Program-made: the position numbers and the translations under genes
The notes under the pieces: model-generated
What the model was told of the DNA's origin: nothing
What the model saw: only the letters and a program-made list of their open reading frames with translations
Databases searched by the model: none
NCBI GenBank assembly: GCA_946482325.1
Contig: CAMLRA010000003.1
Coordinates: forward strand, 1 to 64,000
Length of the DNA: 64,000 bases
Reading direction: 5' to 3'
Source of the DNA: an uncultured Chromatiaceae bacterium
GTDB lineage: Bacteria; Pseudomonadota; Gammaproteobacteria; Enterobacterales; Alteromonadaceae
Part shown: in pieces, positions 57,344 to 64,000 of the stretch
Numbering within the stretch: position 1 is the stretch's first letter
Layout: every line of letters starts with the position of its first letter

Positions 57344-59728
57344 GGCGATAGGTTTTTGCAACAGCCGCAGCGCAGGCAACACTGTGGCCAGCAATACCAG
57401 ACCCAGCAGCAGTTCCAGCGCCGGTAATACAGCACTGTACTGAAACACCGGTGCGCCTAATTTGCCGCTCAGCCAGGGCGAAAGCCCTGCCGCCAACAGC
57501 GCACAGACCGGCAGGCTAAACAGTAATAACCCGAGCTGATGGCCACATAAGCGGCTGATTAAACCCGGTACTGTAGCGCCGACCGCAAGCTTGGTTGCCA
57601 GCACACTTTGCTCGAGCAGCAGCTGGGTTTTCAGCTGATAATACAAACTTAACGCGGCCAGCAAGCTAATCACGCCGGCTAACAGCAACGAGATGCGGGC
57701 AAAAATCCAATAAGGTTCATTCATTTGCTCCAGCTGGGTAGCCAAAGTGCCTTGGTAGCTGATGTCTAAGTCCTGGCCTTGCCGGTCGGCCCAGTCTTCC
57801 AGTGCTGTGGTCACTTCATCAACTAACGCCGGATTTGTGGTTAGCGTTAGAACATCATGCGGGCCCCAGCCATTGACTTTCAGCTGGGTATACATCATCA
57901 GCATTGGCGCTGCAGCAACGCCGCGATGCGGCAGGTTTTGAATCACGCCACGGATTTGTGCCTGTAAGGGAAATGGGGCTATGTAGCTCAAAGTCGTGCC
58001 AGGCAAATCCGCATAGGTTTGGCCCGGCTCCAGCAAACGGTCGGCCAGCGCCCGGTTAATCACAATGCCGTCACTGTCTGTTTCGGCACTGCCAGCGATG
58101 ATTTCAGCCCCGAGGAATTGCAAATAATTGCTGCTCATTTCAGTACTGTGGACAAACAACTCCAACGAGTGACCATCTACAGTGGTAGTCAGTTTACGTT
58201 CCACCGGCTCAGTAAATTCGCTGGCAAACGCCACTTGTGCTGCTGAATACTGACCAAACTCACCGCGCTGCAGCGCTGCATCCGGCTGAATTCCGGGATT
58301 AAGCCGCAGCCGGATCTCCTCGAATGGCAACCAGCGGCTGATGGTTTTTTCCTGTTGCAGTAATTGGAACTGTAACGACAATGCCAATACCAGCGCCAGA
58401 CCAGCAAAACTCAGTTGCAGCACTTGTTGCGCCCACGCCAGCCTTTGCTGTAATAAGTTGCGCTGGCCCTGACGATTGCGGAACATCCGGGCGCGTCGCA
58501 ATAGCCATAGTAGTGGCAACTGACTGCATAATAATAAAAATACACTCAGTACCAGGATTGCAATCGCCGTGTGTCCCCAATCAAACGGCACACCGGCACT
58601 GCCAAAATATTGCTGATAAACCCGTAAACCAGATAATAACGTCGTCCCCTGCCAATACAGCATCCCACCTATGGCCAAAGCTGCGCACCAAAGTGGCAAC
58701 TGCTCCAGCGCCAGCTGCCGGCTTAACTGCCGGCTGCGGGCACCTAAGACCTGGCGCATTCCCATTTCATGCTGGCGCTGCACCAGCTGACCGATCAGGC
58801 AAAATACCAGGTTAATAGCGACCACGGCACCGCATAACAGCGTCAGGCAACACAGCAACCAGAATTGCTGCAATAAGTCAGCGCGTTGCTCAGGAAACAG
58901 CTCAATACCCGGAATAATATCGGCCTGATGTTTATCTTCCAGCATTTTAAAAGCTTGCAGACCCAGCCATTCAACCGGTGTCGCATCATAGTTCTTGGCT
59001 AGCGCAGTGAGATCCGCCTCCGCTCTATGCTGAATAAAACCAATACTATCAGGAAGGTTTTCAGTCATCGCCAAGGCTTTCGGGCCGGAGCCTTTGCTGG
59101 TGTCATGGTCTTCATCAATGTCCAATAAAGGCAAAAACCGGTCTTCCCAAGGTAACCACAGACCCGGACGTTTCTCACTAAAGCGGTCCAGCGCCGGCGG
59201 TAATACCGCTGCAATCACATAACGTTTGTCATTTTCACGGACTAATACATCTAAGCCTTGAACTTCCGGCTTACCCAATAACTGCCAGAGCCAATGACTT
59301 AGATAAGCTGGCTGCGCCTGCCCTGCTTCCGGTCGGGTAAAAGGCGCTTGCAGCCCTAACACTGCTGGCAAATTTTCGCTGTAATACATCAACTTAGTGC
59401 GGTCGATATTCTGTTCGGCAATCCGCAGCTCACTGCCCTCAAATTGCGCGATGGCCAGCGCCTTCACTTCAGGTTGCTGCTTTAGCCGGTACAGCTCCGC
59501 ATTACTAACGGGTCGATAACGACCTTGCGGGTCGGTGCGGTGCACAGTCGCCACTAAATCTGCCGGCTGCGCCCAGCCCGGCAACGGTGTGCGCAGCTGT
59601 GGCCCTAATTGCAGCAGTAACAGCAATAAAGCACTGAAACAGCCTAAGCCGAGCGCCAGCAAACTCCATTGCAGGCGCTGGCCACGCCATAGGCGCCAGC
59701 CAAAACGAAGTGTGAACAGCAAATGCAT
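57317..59728 (-). CDS. ABC exporter permease, FtsX/MacB-type
   Basis: About 803 residues from the ATG at 59728, whose A is also the last base of the ATPase stop (TGATG). It has an N-terminal transmembrane helix, a periplasmic MacB-PCD-like domain, a cluster of three central helices with FtsX-like domain (FCLIGQLVQRQHEMGMRQVLGA), a second periplasmic domain, and a final three-helix FtsX domain. The two-FtsX-domain form is like the large permeases of lipoprotein or antimicrobial-peptide exporters. Substrate unknown. It converges on ilvY with a 27-base overlap. Confidence 0.85.
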   Translation of the reverse strand: MHLLFTLRFGWRLWRGQRLQWSLLALGLGCFSALLLLLLQLGPQLRTPLPGWAQPADLVATVHRTDPQGRYRPVSNAELYRLKQQPEVKALAIAQFEGSELRIAEQNIDRTKLMYYSENLPAVLGLQAPFTRPEAGQAQPAYLSHWLWQLLGKPEVQGLDVLVRENDKRYVIAAVLPPALDRFSEKRPGLWLPWEDRFLPLLDIDEDHDTSKGSGPKALAMTENLPDSIGFIQHRAEADLTALAKNYDATPVEWLGLQAFKMLEDKHQADIIPGIELFPEQRADLLQQFWLLCCLTLLCGAVVAINLVFCLIGQLVQRQHEMGMRQVLGARSRQLSRQLALEQLPLWCAALAIGGMLYWQGTTLLSGLRVYQQYFGSAGVPFDWGHTAIAILVLSVFLLLCSQLPLLWLLRRARMFRNRQGQRNLLQQRLAWAQQVLQLSFAGLALVLALSLQFQLLQQEKTISRWLPFEEIRLRLNPGIQPDAALQRGEFGQYSAAQVAFASEFTEPVERKLTTTVDGHSLELFVHSTEMSSNYLQFLGAEIIAGSAETDSDGIVINRALADRLLEPGQTYADLPGTTLSYIAPFPLQAQIRGVIQNLPHRGVAAAPMLMMYTQLKVNGWGPHDVLTLTTNPALVDEVTTALEDWADRQGQDLDISYQGTLATQLEQMNEPYWIFARISLLLAGVISLLAALSLYYQLKTQLLLEQSVLATKLAVGATVPGLISRLCGHQLGLLLFSLPVCALLAAGLSPWLSGKLGAPVFQYSAVLPALELLLGLVLLATVLPALRLLQKPIALLLQGRAT

Positions 59729-60510
59729 CAGCCTGCCCTCTGTTCGGTCAGTGACGAGTTTACTGGCGCAACACAAGTTGGCTGTGTTGCTGTGACTGTT
59801 GCTGTTACGACAAACTGACCATCAGCCAGATACAAACGGCGCTGCGCCCTGGCGGCCAGCTGCGGGTCATGTGTCACCATCAGCACTGTCGCGCCATTCT
59901 GGTGCAATTTAGCCAGCAGGTTCATCACAATCTCAGCGCTTTGTGAATCCAGATTCCCGGTCGGTTCATCTGCCAATAACAAACTCGGGTTAGTAATAAG
60001 CGCCCGTGCTATCGCCACCCGTTGTTGCTGACCGCCGGATAACTGCTCGGGATAAGCATCCAGCTTGTCTGAGAGCTCCACCTGCGTCAGCACTTGCGCT
60101 GCGCGGCTGCGGTAGTCCGCCGCTTTGACACCGGCTAAGTAACGCAGCGGTAAACTGACATTCTCCGCGACAGTCATGCTGCTGATGAGGTTAAAGTTTT
60201 GAAAAATCCAACCAATGTGGCGGTTACGCAGCACACTATGCTGATAAGCCGACAAGCCCGGCACCGACTGGCCAAGCAGCAAATACTCGCCGGCTGAAAA
60301 GCTATCAAGCAAGCCGATAATCGATAACAAGGTTGATTTACCACTGCCGGAGCGGCCTTCGATCGCAACAAACTCGCCGCGTGTCACTTGAAAATCCAAC
60401 GACTGTAATACCGGCAGTTGCAGCTTACCCTGAGTAAAGACTTTAGAAGCCTGCCGGATGTCGATGAGGGTTTCCGCCTGATTGGATTGCGGGTTATGAG
60501 CTTCAGCCAT
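59728..60510 (-). CDS. ABC transporter ATPase, LolD/MacB type
   Basis: About 260 residues from the ATG at 60510 (GGAGG 5 bases upstream, inside the preceding gene). Walker A GRSGSGKSTLLS, signature LSGGQQQRVAIARAL, Walker B LLADEPTGNLD and the His switch TVLMVTHD are complete. It belongs to the MacB/LolD/FtsE branch that powers FtsX-type permeases rather than classical transport. It overlaps the membrane-fusion gene at its 5' end and the permease gene at its 3' end, a tight operon. Confidence 0.93.
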   Translation of the reverse strand: MAEAHNPQSNQAETLIDIRQASKVFTQGKLQLPVLQSLDFQVTRGEFVAIEGRSGSGKSTLLSIIGLLDSFSAGEYLLLGQSVPGLSAYQHSVLRNRHIGWIFQNFNLISSMTVAENVSLPLRYLAGVKAADYRSRAAQVLTQVELSDKLDAYPEQLSGGQQQRVAIARALITNPSLLLADEPTGNLDSQSAEIVMNLLAKLHQNGATVLMVTHDPQLAARAQRRLYLADGQFVVTATVTATQPTCVAPVNSSLTEQRAG

Positions 60511-61765
60511 TGAGGTCCTCCGGTGCAATTACATCGTTGTTTAACAGTGCCGCCGGCACCTGCAATAAAATTTGTTCACCGGCTTTCACACCATCTAACA
60601 GCTGCATTTGTTTTGGCGTCAGGCTGCCGATCAGCACTTCGCGGCGCTGATATTGTTCAGTGGCAGCGTCCCAGACAAACAGCGCCTGGCGTTGTTGTGG
60701 TTTTTGAATATAAGAAGCGCGGTCACTGAGCAGCGTTTGCTCCTGGGTCCCGACATTGATATCGGCTTTGACTTCAATATTGGCGCGGGCTGTATCCGGC
60801 AATTCACTTAACAACGCCACATCGACCCGTAAAAAGTTGTCCACCACATTGGGCGACACCCAGCTGACTTCACCGAGCATGGGTTTACCTTTGATATTCA
60901 GCGTCACTGCCTGGCCGGGCTTCACTAAAGCGGCATCGACCGCACCGATTTTCAGCTCCGCTAATAATTGCCCGGGCTCAGCCACTTGCCCGAGCGCCTG
61001 GCCTGCCACCACCTGGCTACCCGGTTTTAAACTTTCATCCAGCGCAATCAGCTGACCGCTGATCTCGCTGCTGACGGCCAACGCCAGTACATCCTGCTTG
61101 GCGATATCCCGTTGTTTTTCTGCCCGTTGCCGGTTGAGCTCTGCCGCAGCCAGCCGGTTTTGGCTGGATTTAGCAAAGCCTTTGAGTTTCTCTTCGGCCA
61201 GCAGCACTTTTTGTTTGGCCTGCATCAGCAGCGCCTCGCTTTGGGCAAAATCCAGCGCTGAAACAATTTGCTGGCGAAACAGCTCTTGCTTGGCGGCCAG
61301 TTGAGTTTGCAACAGCTGCTGCTCGGCCTTGGCCAGCTGTAAATCATGCCGCAGTTGCAACTGCTCTTGCTCCAGCTGCTGCTGCAATAGTAAAAATTCG
61401 GCTTGCTGTGCTTGTAATGCCAGCTCTTGTTCTTCCAGCTGACGCTGTAATTTTGGATTCACCAGCTGCAAAATCGGCTGCCCGGCCTCGAGCATAGCGC
61501 CGGGCCTTTGCGCCAGCTGCAGCACCCGGCCTTCGGTCATTGCGATCAGGCTTTGCACTTTTTGTGGGACTAAAACGCCAAAGGCGCTGATTTGGTGATC
61601 TAAATTGCCCCGTGTCACCGGGCTATTCTGGGAAGTCTGGGCACTGGAACCCCGCACCGCGCCCGAGCTTAACAAACCCAAGACGGTGGCCAGCGCGACG
61701 CATGTAACTAGCAGCATCAGTTTACGACTTCGCCAAAATGGCTGACGTTCTGCGGGAATTTGCAT
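60503..61765 (-). CDS. membrane-fusion protein (HlyD/MacA-like)
   Basis: About 420 residues from the ATG at 61765. One N-terminal membrane helix (LVTCVALATVLGLLSSG), then a barrel-sandwich/lipoyl segment, a long coiled coil rich in Gln, Glu and Leu (about 110-220), and a beta-barrel domain. It couples the ATPase and permease to an outer-membrane tunnel, but no TolC gene is in the window. GAGGATG lies in front. It is the first gene of the operon, behind a 305-base gap in which I see nothing definite. Confidence 0.92.
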   Translation of the reverse strand: MQIPAERQPFWRSRKLMLLVTCVALATVLGLLSSGAVRGSSAQTSQNSPVTRGNLDHQISAFGVLVPQKVQSLIAMTEGRVLQLAQRPGAMLEAGQPILQLVNPKLQRQLEEQELALQAQQAEFLLLQQQLEQEQLQLRHDLQLAKAEQQLLQTQLAAKQELFRQQIVSALDFAQSEALLMQAKQKVLLAEEKLKGFAKSSQNRLAAAELNRQRAEKQRDIAKQDVLALAVSSEISGQLIALDESLKPGSQVVAGQALGQVAEPGQLLAELKIGAVDAALVKPGQAVTLNIKGKPMLGEVSWVSPNVVDNFLRVDVALLSELPDTARANIEVKADINVGTQEQTLLSDRASYIQKPQQRQALFVWDAATEQYQRREVLIGSLTPKQMQLLDGVKAGEQILLQVPAALLNNDVIAPEDLNG

Positions 61766-62070
61766 TGATGTCACATCCTCTGTGAAAAACTGCACAAACT
61801 GAGCATGATCAGTATGTTATTTAAAGACAAATGTAATTCTAATGTATATTTTCAGCAATAAATCAGTAAGTATTTAACGCAAGTTAAAGAAAAATGCCGC
61901 CTAAAACCTAATGAAAAATTGATAATTTGAAGGAGTACCGTGAAAAATTGTTCAGCCAGGCAAAGAGTTGCCCAAAGCTTTACCCAACCTTTACCTGCCT
62001 TTTCGCCGTGTTGACGCAGCAATGACTAGACTAAATGGTGTCTGATAGCAAAACCGCAAAAGGTGCCAAT
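61766..62070. other. gap between the exporter operon and the small lipoprotein gene
   Basis: This divergent spacer is AT-rich at 61800-61935. A 24-codon frame from GTG 61940 with AAGGAG four bases upstream is possible but unsupported. TTGACG at 62011-62016 is a possible -35 for the lipoprotein gene. Confidence 0.4.
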
Positions 62071-62268
62071 ATGAACAAAGTTGCTGACTCATCACTAAAA
62101 ATTGGATTAACGGTTTTGATAGCGCTGCTGATGCTGTCCGGCTGTGTGGTGCACCCGGCACATCACCGCCCTGTGGTGGTGGCAAAACCAGTGACAAAAA
62201 CTGTGGTGGTCAAACCGGCGGTCGTGGTGAAAAAACCTGTGGTGGTGCGAAAAGTCGTGGTGCACTAA
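62071..62268 (+). CDS. small Val/Lys/Pro-rich lipoprotein
   Basis: 65 residues from the ATG at 62071 (AAGGTG upstream). A lipoprotein signal with LSGC at the lipobox is followed by HPAHHRPVVV and four similar VV(V)-K-P/VVV(K/R)KPVV units. The mature part is low in complexity: Val, Lys and Pro only. Function unknown. It could be a cell-envelope spacer or a structural lipoprotein. The start, lipobox and downstream terminator make it a credible gene despite the small size. Confidence 0.7.
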   Translation: MNKVADSSLKIGLTVLIALLMLSGCVVHPAHHRPVVVAKPVTKTVVVKPAVVVKKPVVVRKVVVH

Positions 62269-62286
62269 TGCATTAGGCCGAAAACG

Positions 62287-62312
62287 AAAAAGCCGCATCA
62301 TGCGGCTTTTTG
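62287..62312. terminator. symmetric terminator between the lipoprotein gene and sspB
   Basis: AAAAAGCCGCA-TCA-TGCGGCTTTTT serves both convergent genes. Confidence 0.85.
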
Positions 62313-62343
62313 CTTTGGAGCTGTGTAGATGGGCTTCAGCAGA

Positions 62344-62784
62344 TTATTTCACTACCCGTAAGTGACTGCCTTTTTTCGGTTTGTCATCGTCCGGGCCTGG
62401 CTCGGTCGGGCCTGCAGCCGGCACATCCAGCTCAAGCTCGGTGTCGTCCAGCTCATCTTCCTGCCATTCTTCTTCCGGCGTAAACATAGTGCCGGCGCCG
62501 TTTTCACGGGCATAAATCGCCAACACAGAACGCTGCGGGATATAAAGCGCAAATGGATTGCCGCTGAAACGGGCATTAAAGGTCACCGCATCATTACCCA
62601 GCAACAAGTTGCCGACAGCGCCCGGGCTGATATTCAGCACTATCTGGCCGTCTTTAACATGTTGCAGCGGCACTTTCACGCCTGGCATAGTTGCATCTAC
62701 GACCAGATAAGGTGTGCAATTGTTGTCCACAATCCATTCATAAAATGCGCGTAACAGATAAGGCCGATTGGGGGTCATTTGCAT
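62344..62784 (-). CDS. sspB: ClpXP adaptor SspB
   Basis: 146 residues from the ATG at 62784 (MQMTPNRPYLLRAFYEWIVDN; GGAG 9 bases upstream). The N-terminal SspB fold binds ssrA-tagged proteins. An acidic linker (EEEWQEDELDDTELELDVPAAG) leads to the C-terminal ClpX-docking peptide with the usual LRVVK end. It tethers tagged substrates to ClpX. It follows sspA by 17 bases. Confidence 0.95.
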   Translation of the reverse strand: MQMTPNRPYLLRAFYEWIVDNNCTPYLVVDATMPGVKVPLQHVKDGQIVLNISPGAVGNLLLGNDAVTFNARFSGNPFALYIPQRSVLAIYARENGAGTMFTPEEEWQEDELDDTELELDVPAAGPTEPGPDDDKPKKGSHLRVVK

Positions 62785-62801
62785 CTTTTGGTCTCCAGCT
62801 T

Positions 62802-63437
62802 TCAATACATACCAGGATGGATCCGGCGCTCAGCGTCAGTCAACGACTGTTGAAAGGCGTCGCGTTCGAACATCCGCAGCATATAGTTTTTAATAGGTTT
62901 ACTGCCAGGGCCGCTCAGTTCAATGCCAAGCAGCGGCAAACGCCATAACAGCACCGACAAATACACATCCTGCAGACTGTATTCATCACTCATAAAAAAT
63001 GCGGTATCTGCAAAAATTGGCGCGGTCGATAATAAGCTTTCGCGTAAATCATGCCGGGCTTCAGCGGCATCTTCGCCGTCAGCCAGAATCTTCGTCGCCA
63101 GACCATACCAATCGTGTTTGATGCGATACATCATCAGACGAGTCTGGGCACGGGCCACCGGATACACCGGTAACAACGGCGGGTGTGGAAAACGCTCGTC
63201 CAGATATTCCATGATGATGTCTGCCTGGTACAGCGCCAGATCACGGTCAATCAGAGTCGGCAGGCTGCCATAAGGATTCACTTCGTAGACATCTTCCGGC
63301 AGATTGCCAGGATGTGCGATCAGAATATCAGCGGCAATGCCTTTTTCTGCCAGTACGATCCGGACATGGTGACTGTCCATCTCGGCGGCGGCACTAAATA
63401 AAGTCATGGTATTTCGTCTGCTGGCGTTGCTCGCCAT
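62802..63437 (-). CDS. sspA: stringent starvation protein SspA
   Basis: 211 residues from the ATG at 63437 (GGAGGAAGCT upstream). Glutathione-S-transferase-like fold (TLFSAAAEMDSHHVRIVLAEKGI; NPYGSLPTLIDRDLALYQADIIMEYLDERFPHPPL). SspA binds RNA polymerase, acts in stationary phase and stress, and lacks the catalytic Cys/Ser role. sspA-sspB follows petC in many gammaproteobacteria. Confidence 0.95.
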   Translation of the reverse strand: MASNASRRNTMTLFSAAAEMDSHHVRIVLAEKGIAADILIAHPGNLPEDVYEVNPYGSLPTLIDRDLALYQADIIMEYLDERFPHPPLLPVYPVARAQTRLMMYRIKHDWYGLATKILADGEDAAEARHDLRESLLSTAPIFADTAFFMSDEYSLQDVYLSVLLWRLPLLGIELSGPGSKPIKNYMLRMFERDAFQQSLTDAERRIHPGMY

Positions 63438-63457
63438 AGCTTCCTCCGGAAAAGGCA

Positions 63458-63477
63458 AAGGGGCCTTGCGGCCCCTT
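63458..63477 (-). terminator. hairpin between petC and sspA
   Basis: AAGGGGCC-gcaa-GGCCCCTT on the minus strand is an 8-bp stem with only three Ts after it, so probably a partial terminator. Confidence 0.55.
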
Positions 63478-63497
63478 AAACAAACAGCGGCTGACGC

Positions 63498-64000
63498 TTA
63501 ATGGACGTCTTTCCAGTATTCTTTCTTCAGCAGGAATGCCAGAATGAAGAAAATAAACAGGAAGATCATGACCTTAATGCCAAGGCTATGAGATTCTAAC
63601 TTCGAAGGTTCACCAGTGTATTCCAGATAGTTCACCAGATCAGCCACAGCACGGTCATATTCTTCCGGGCTTAACTCACCTGAACCATCAGCAACGATGC
63701 CTACATAAACTTCTTTAGATTCACCATCGACCATCTGCGTTTCGTGTTTTTTGTACGGGATACCTTGCAGTTCCTGTAACACGTGTGGCATACCGACCAG
63801 TGGGAACACTTCATTGTTCACACCAAATGGACGGGTTGGGTCCACATAGAACGACCGCAGATAGGTGTAAATCCAGTCCGGACCACGCACCCGGGCGACG
63901 TTGGTTAAATCTGGTGGCGGCGCACCAAACCATTTGGCCAGATCAGCTTTTGGTGCGGCGTTTTTAATAAAATCACCAACTTTGTTCGCGGTGAAGGCCA
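63498..64000 (-). CDS. petC: ubiquinol-cytochrome c reductase, cytochrome c1 (3' part)
   Basis: Only the C-terminal 167 codons are in the window; the frame stays open to the edge. The cytochrome c1 signature GAPPPDLTNVARVRGPDWIYTYLRSFY is followed by the PFGVNNEVFP segment with the conserved loop, and a C-terminal membrane anchor (IKVMIFLFIFFILAFLLKKEYW). The heme CXXCH and the axial Met lie upstream of or outside the visible part. It belongs to the bc1 complex of the respiratory chain, presumably with petA and petB upstream. Confidence 0.95.
   Translation of the reverse strand, partial: AFTANKVGDFIKNAAPKADLAKWFGAPPPDLTNVARVRGPDWIYTYLRSFYVDPTRPFGVNNEVFPLVGMPHVLQELQGIPYKKHETQMVDGESKEVYVGIVADGSGELSPEEYDRAVADLVNYLEYTGEPSKLESHSLGIKVMIFLFIFFILAFLLKKEYWKDVH

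Noticed and set aside
61940..62014. 24-codon frame with AAGGAG upstream
   Set aside because: Spacing of four bases is short and there is no homology; too weak to call a gene.

Overview
The window looks like chromosome of a free-living gammaproteobacterium close to Rheinheimera or its Alteromonadales/Chromatiales relatives. This is inferred from the acnB-yacL pair, class II ilvC beside ilvY, sspAB behind petC, a CsrB-type RNA, and a TonB-receptor/halogenase/SapC chitin-type locus. No insertion sequence, prophage, tRNA, rRNA or CRISPR array was seen, and base composition looks even.

Layout. 1-2.5 kb: a CsrB-like RNA with GGA-loop hairpins, then glnK-amtB on the minus strand behind a sigma-54-like promoter and an NtrC-like dyad. 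2.5-8.8 kb: yacL, acnB, a secreted M13 metallopeptidase lipoprotein and a TetR regulator. 8.9-11.8 kb: coaD, a Wzi-like outer-membrane protein and a periplasmic binding-like protein. 11.7-30 kb: a GlcNAc/chitin regulon (nagX, nagP, nagA, SIS-domain deaminase, nagK, GH20 hexosaminidase, Gfo/Idh/MocA oxidoreductase, two flavin halogenase-like proteins, SapC, a TonB receptor and a LacI regulator). Four near-identical dyads of the form AATGACA-N4/5-TGTCATT tie it together. 30-31.3 kb: a DUF819 permease.

31.7-45.3 kb looks like a 3-hydroxybutyrate/short-chain-acid locus: 3-hydroxybutyrate dehydrogenase, a CrbS-like SLC5-hybrid kinase, a MASE1-GGDEF cyclase, a beta-propeller gene with an in-frame amber codon, a DUF3617 protein, a CrbR-like LuxR regulator, a second TonB receptor, a GntP permease and an exported MetX-like hydrolase. 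A new dyad (GYAC-N4-GTAC core) precedes both the dehydrogenase and the GntP gene at about the same distance.

45.4-64 kb: a binding-like protein, an S9 peptidase, zapE, a yybP-ykoY (Mn2+) riboswitch in front of a TerC/Alx gene, a copper module (copZ, copA, cueR with a CueR operator), mgsA, ilvC/ilvY, a three-gene exporter (membrane-fusion protein, ATPase, permease), a tiny Val/Lys/Pro-rich lipoprotein, sspB, sspA, and the 3' end of petC running off the window.

The most interesting items are: the GlcNAc operators that also appear to drive a short terminated RNA and a halogenase/SapC module of unknown role; an element that is both a terminator and an NtrC-like site; the amber-interrupted propeller gene; and the candidate operator of the 3-hydroxybutyrate locus.
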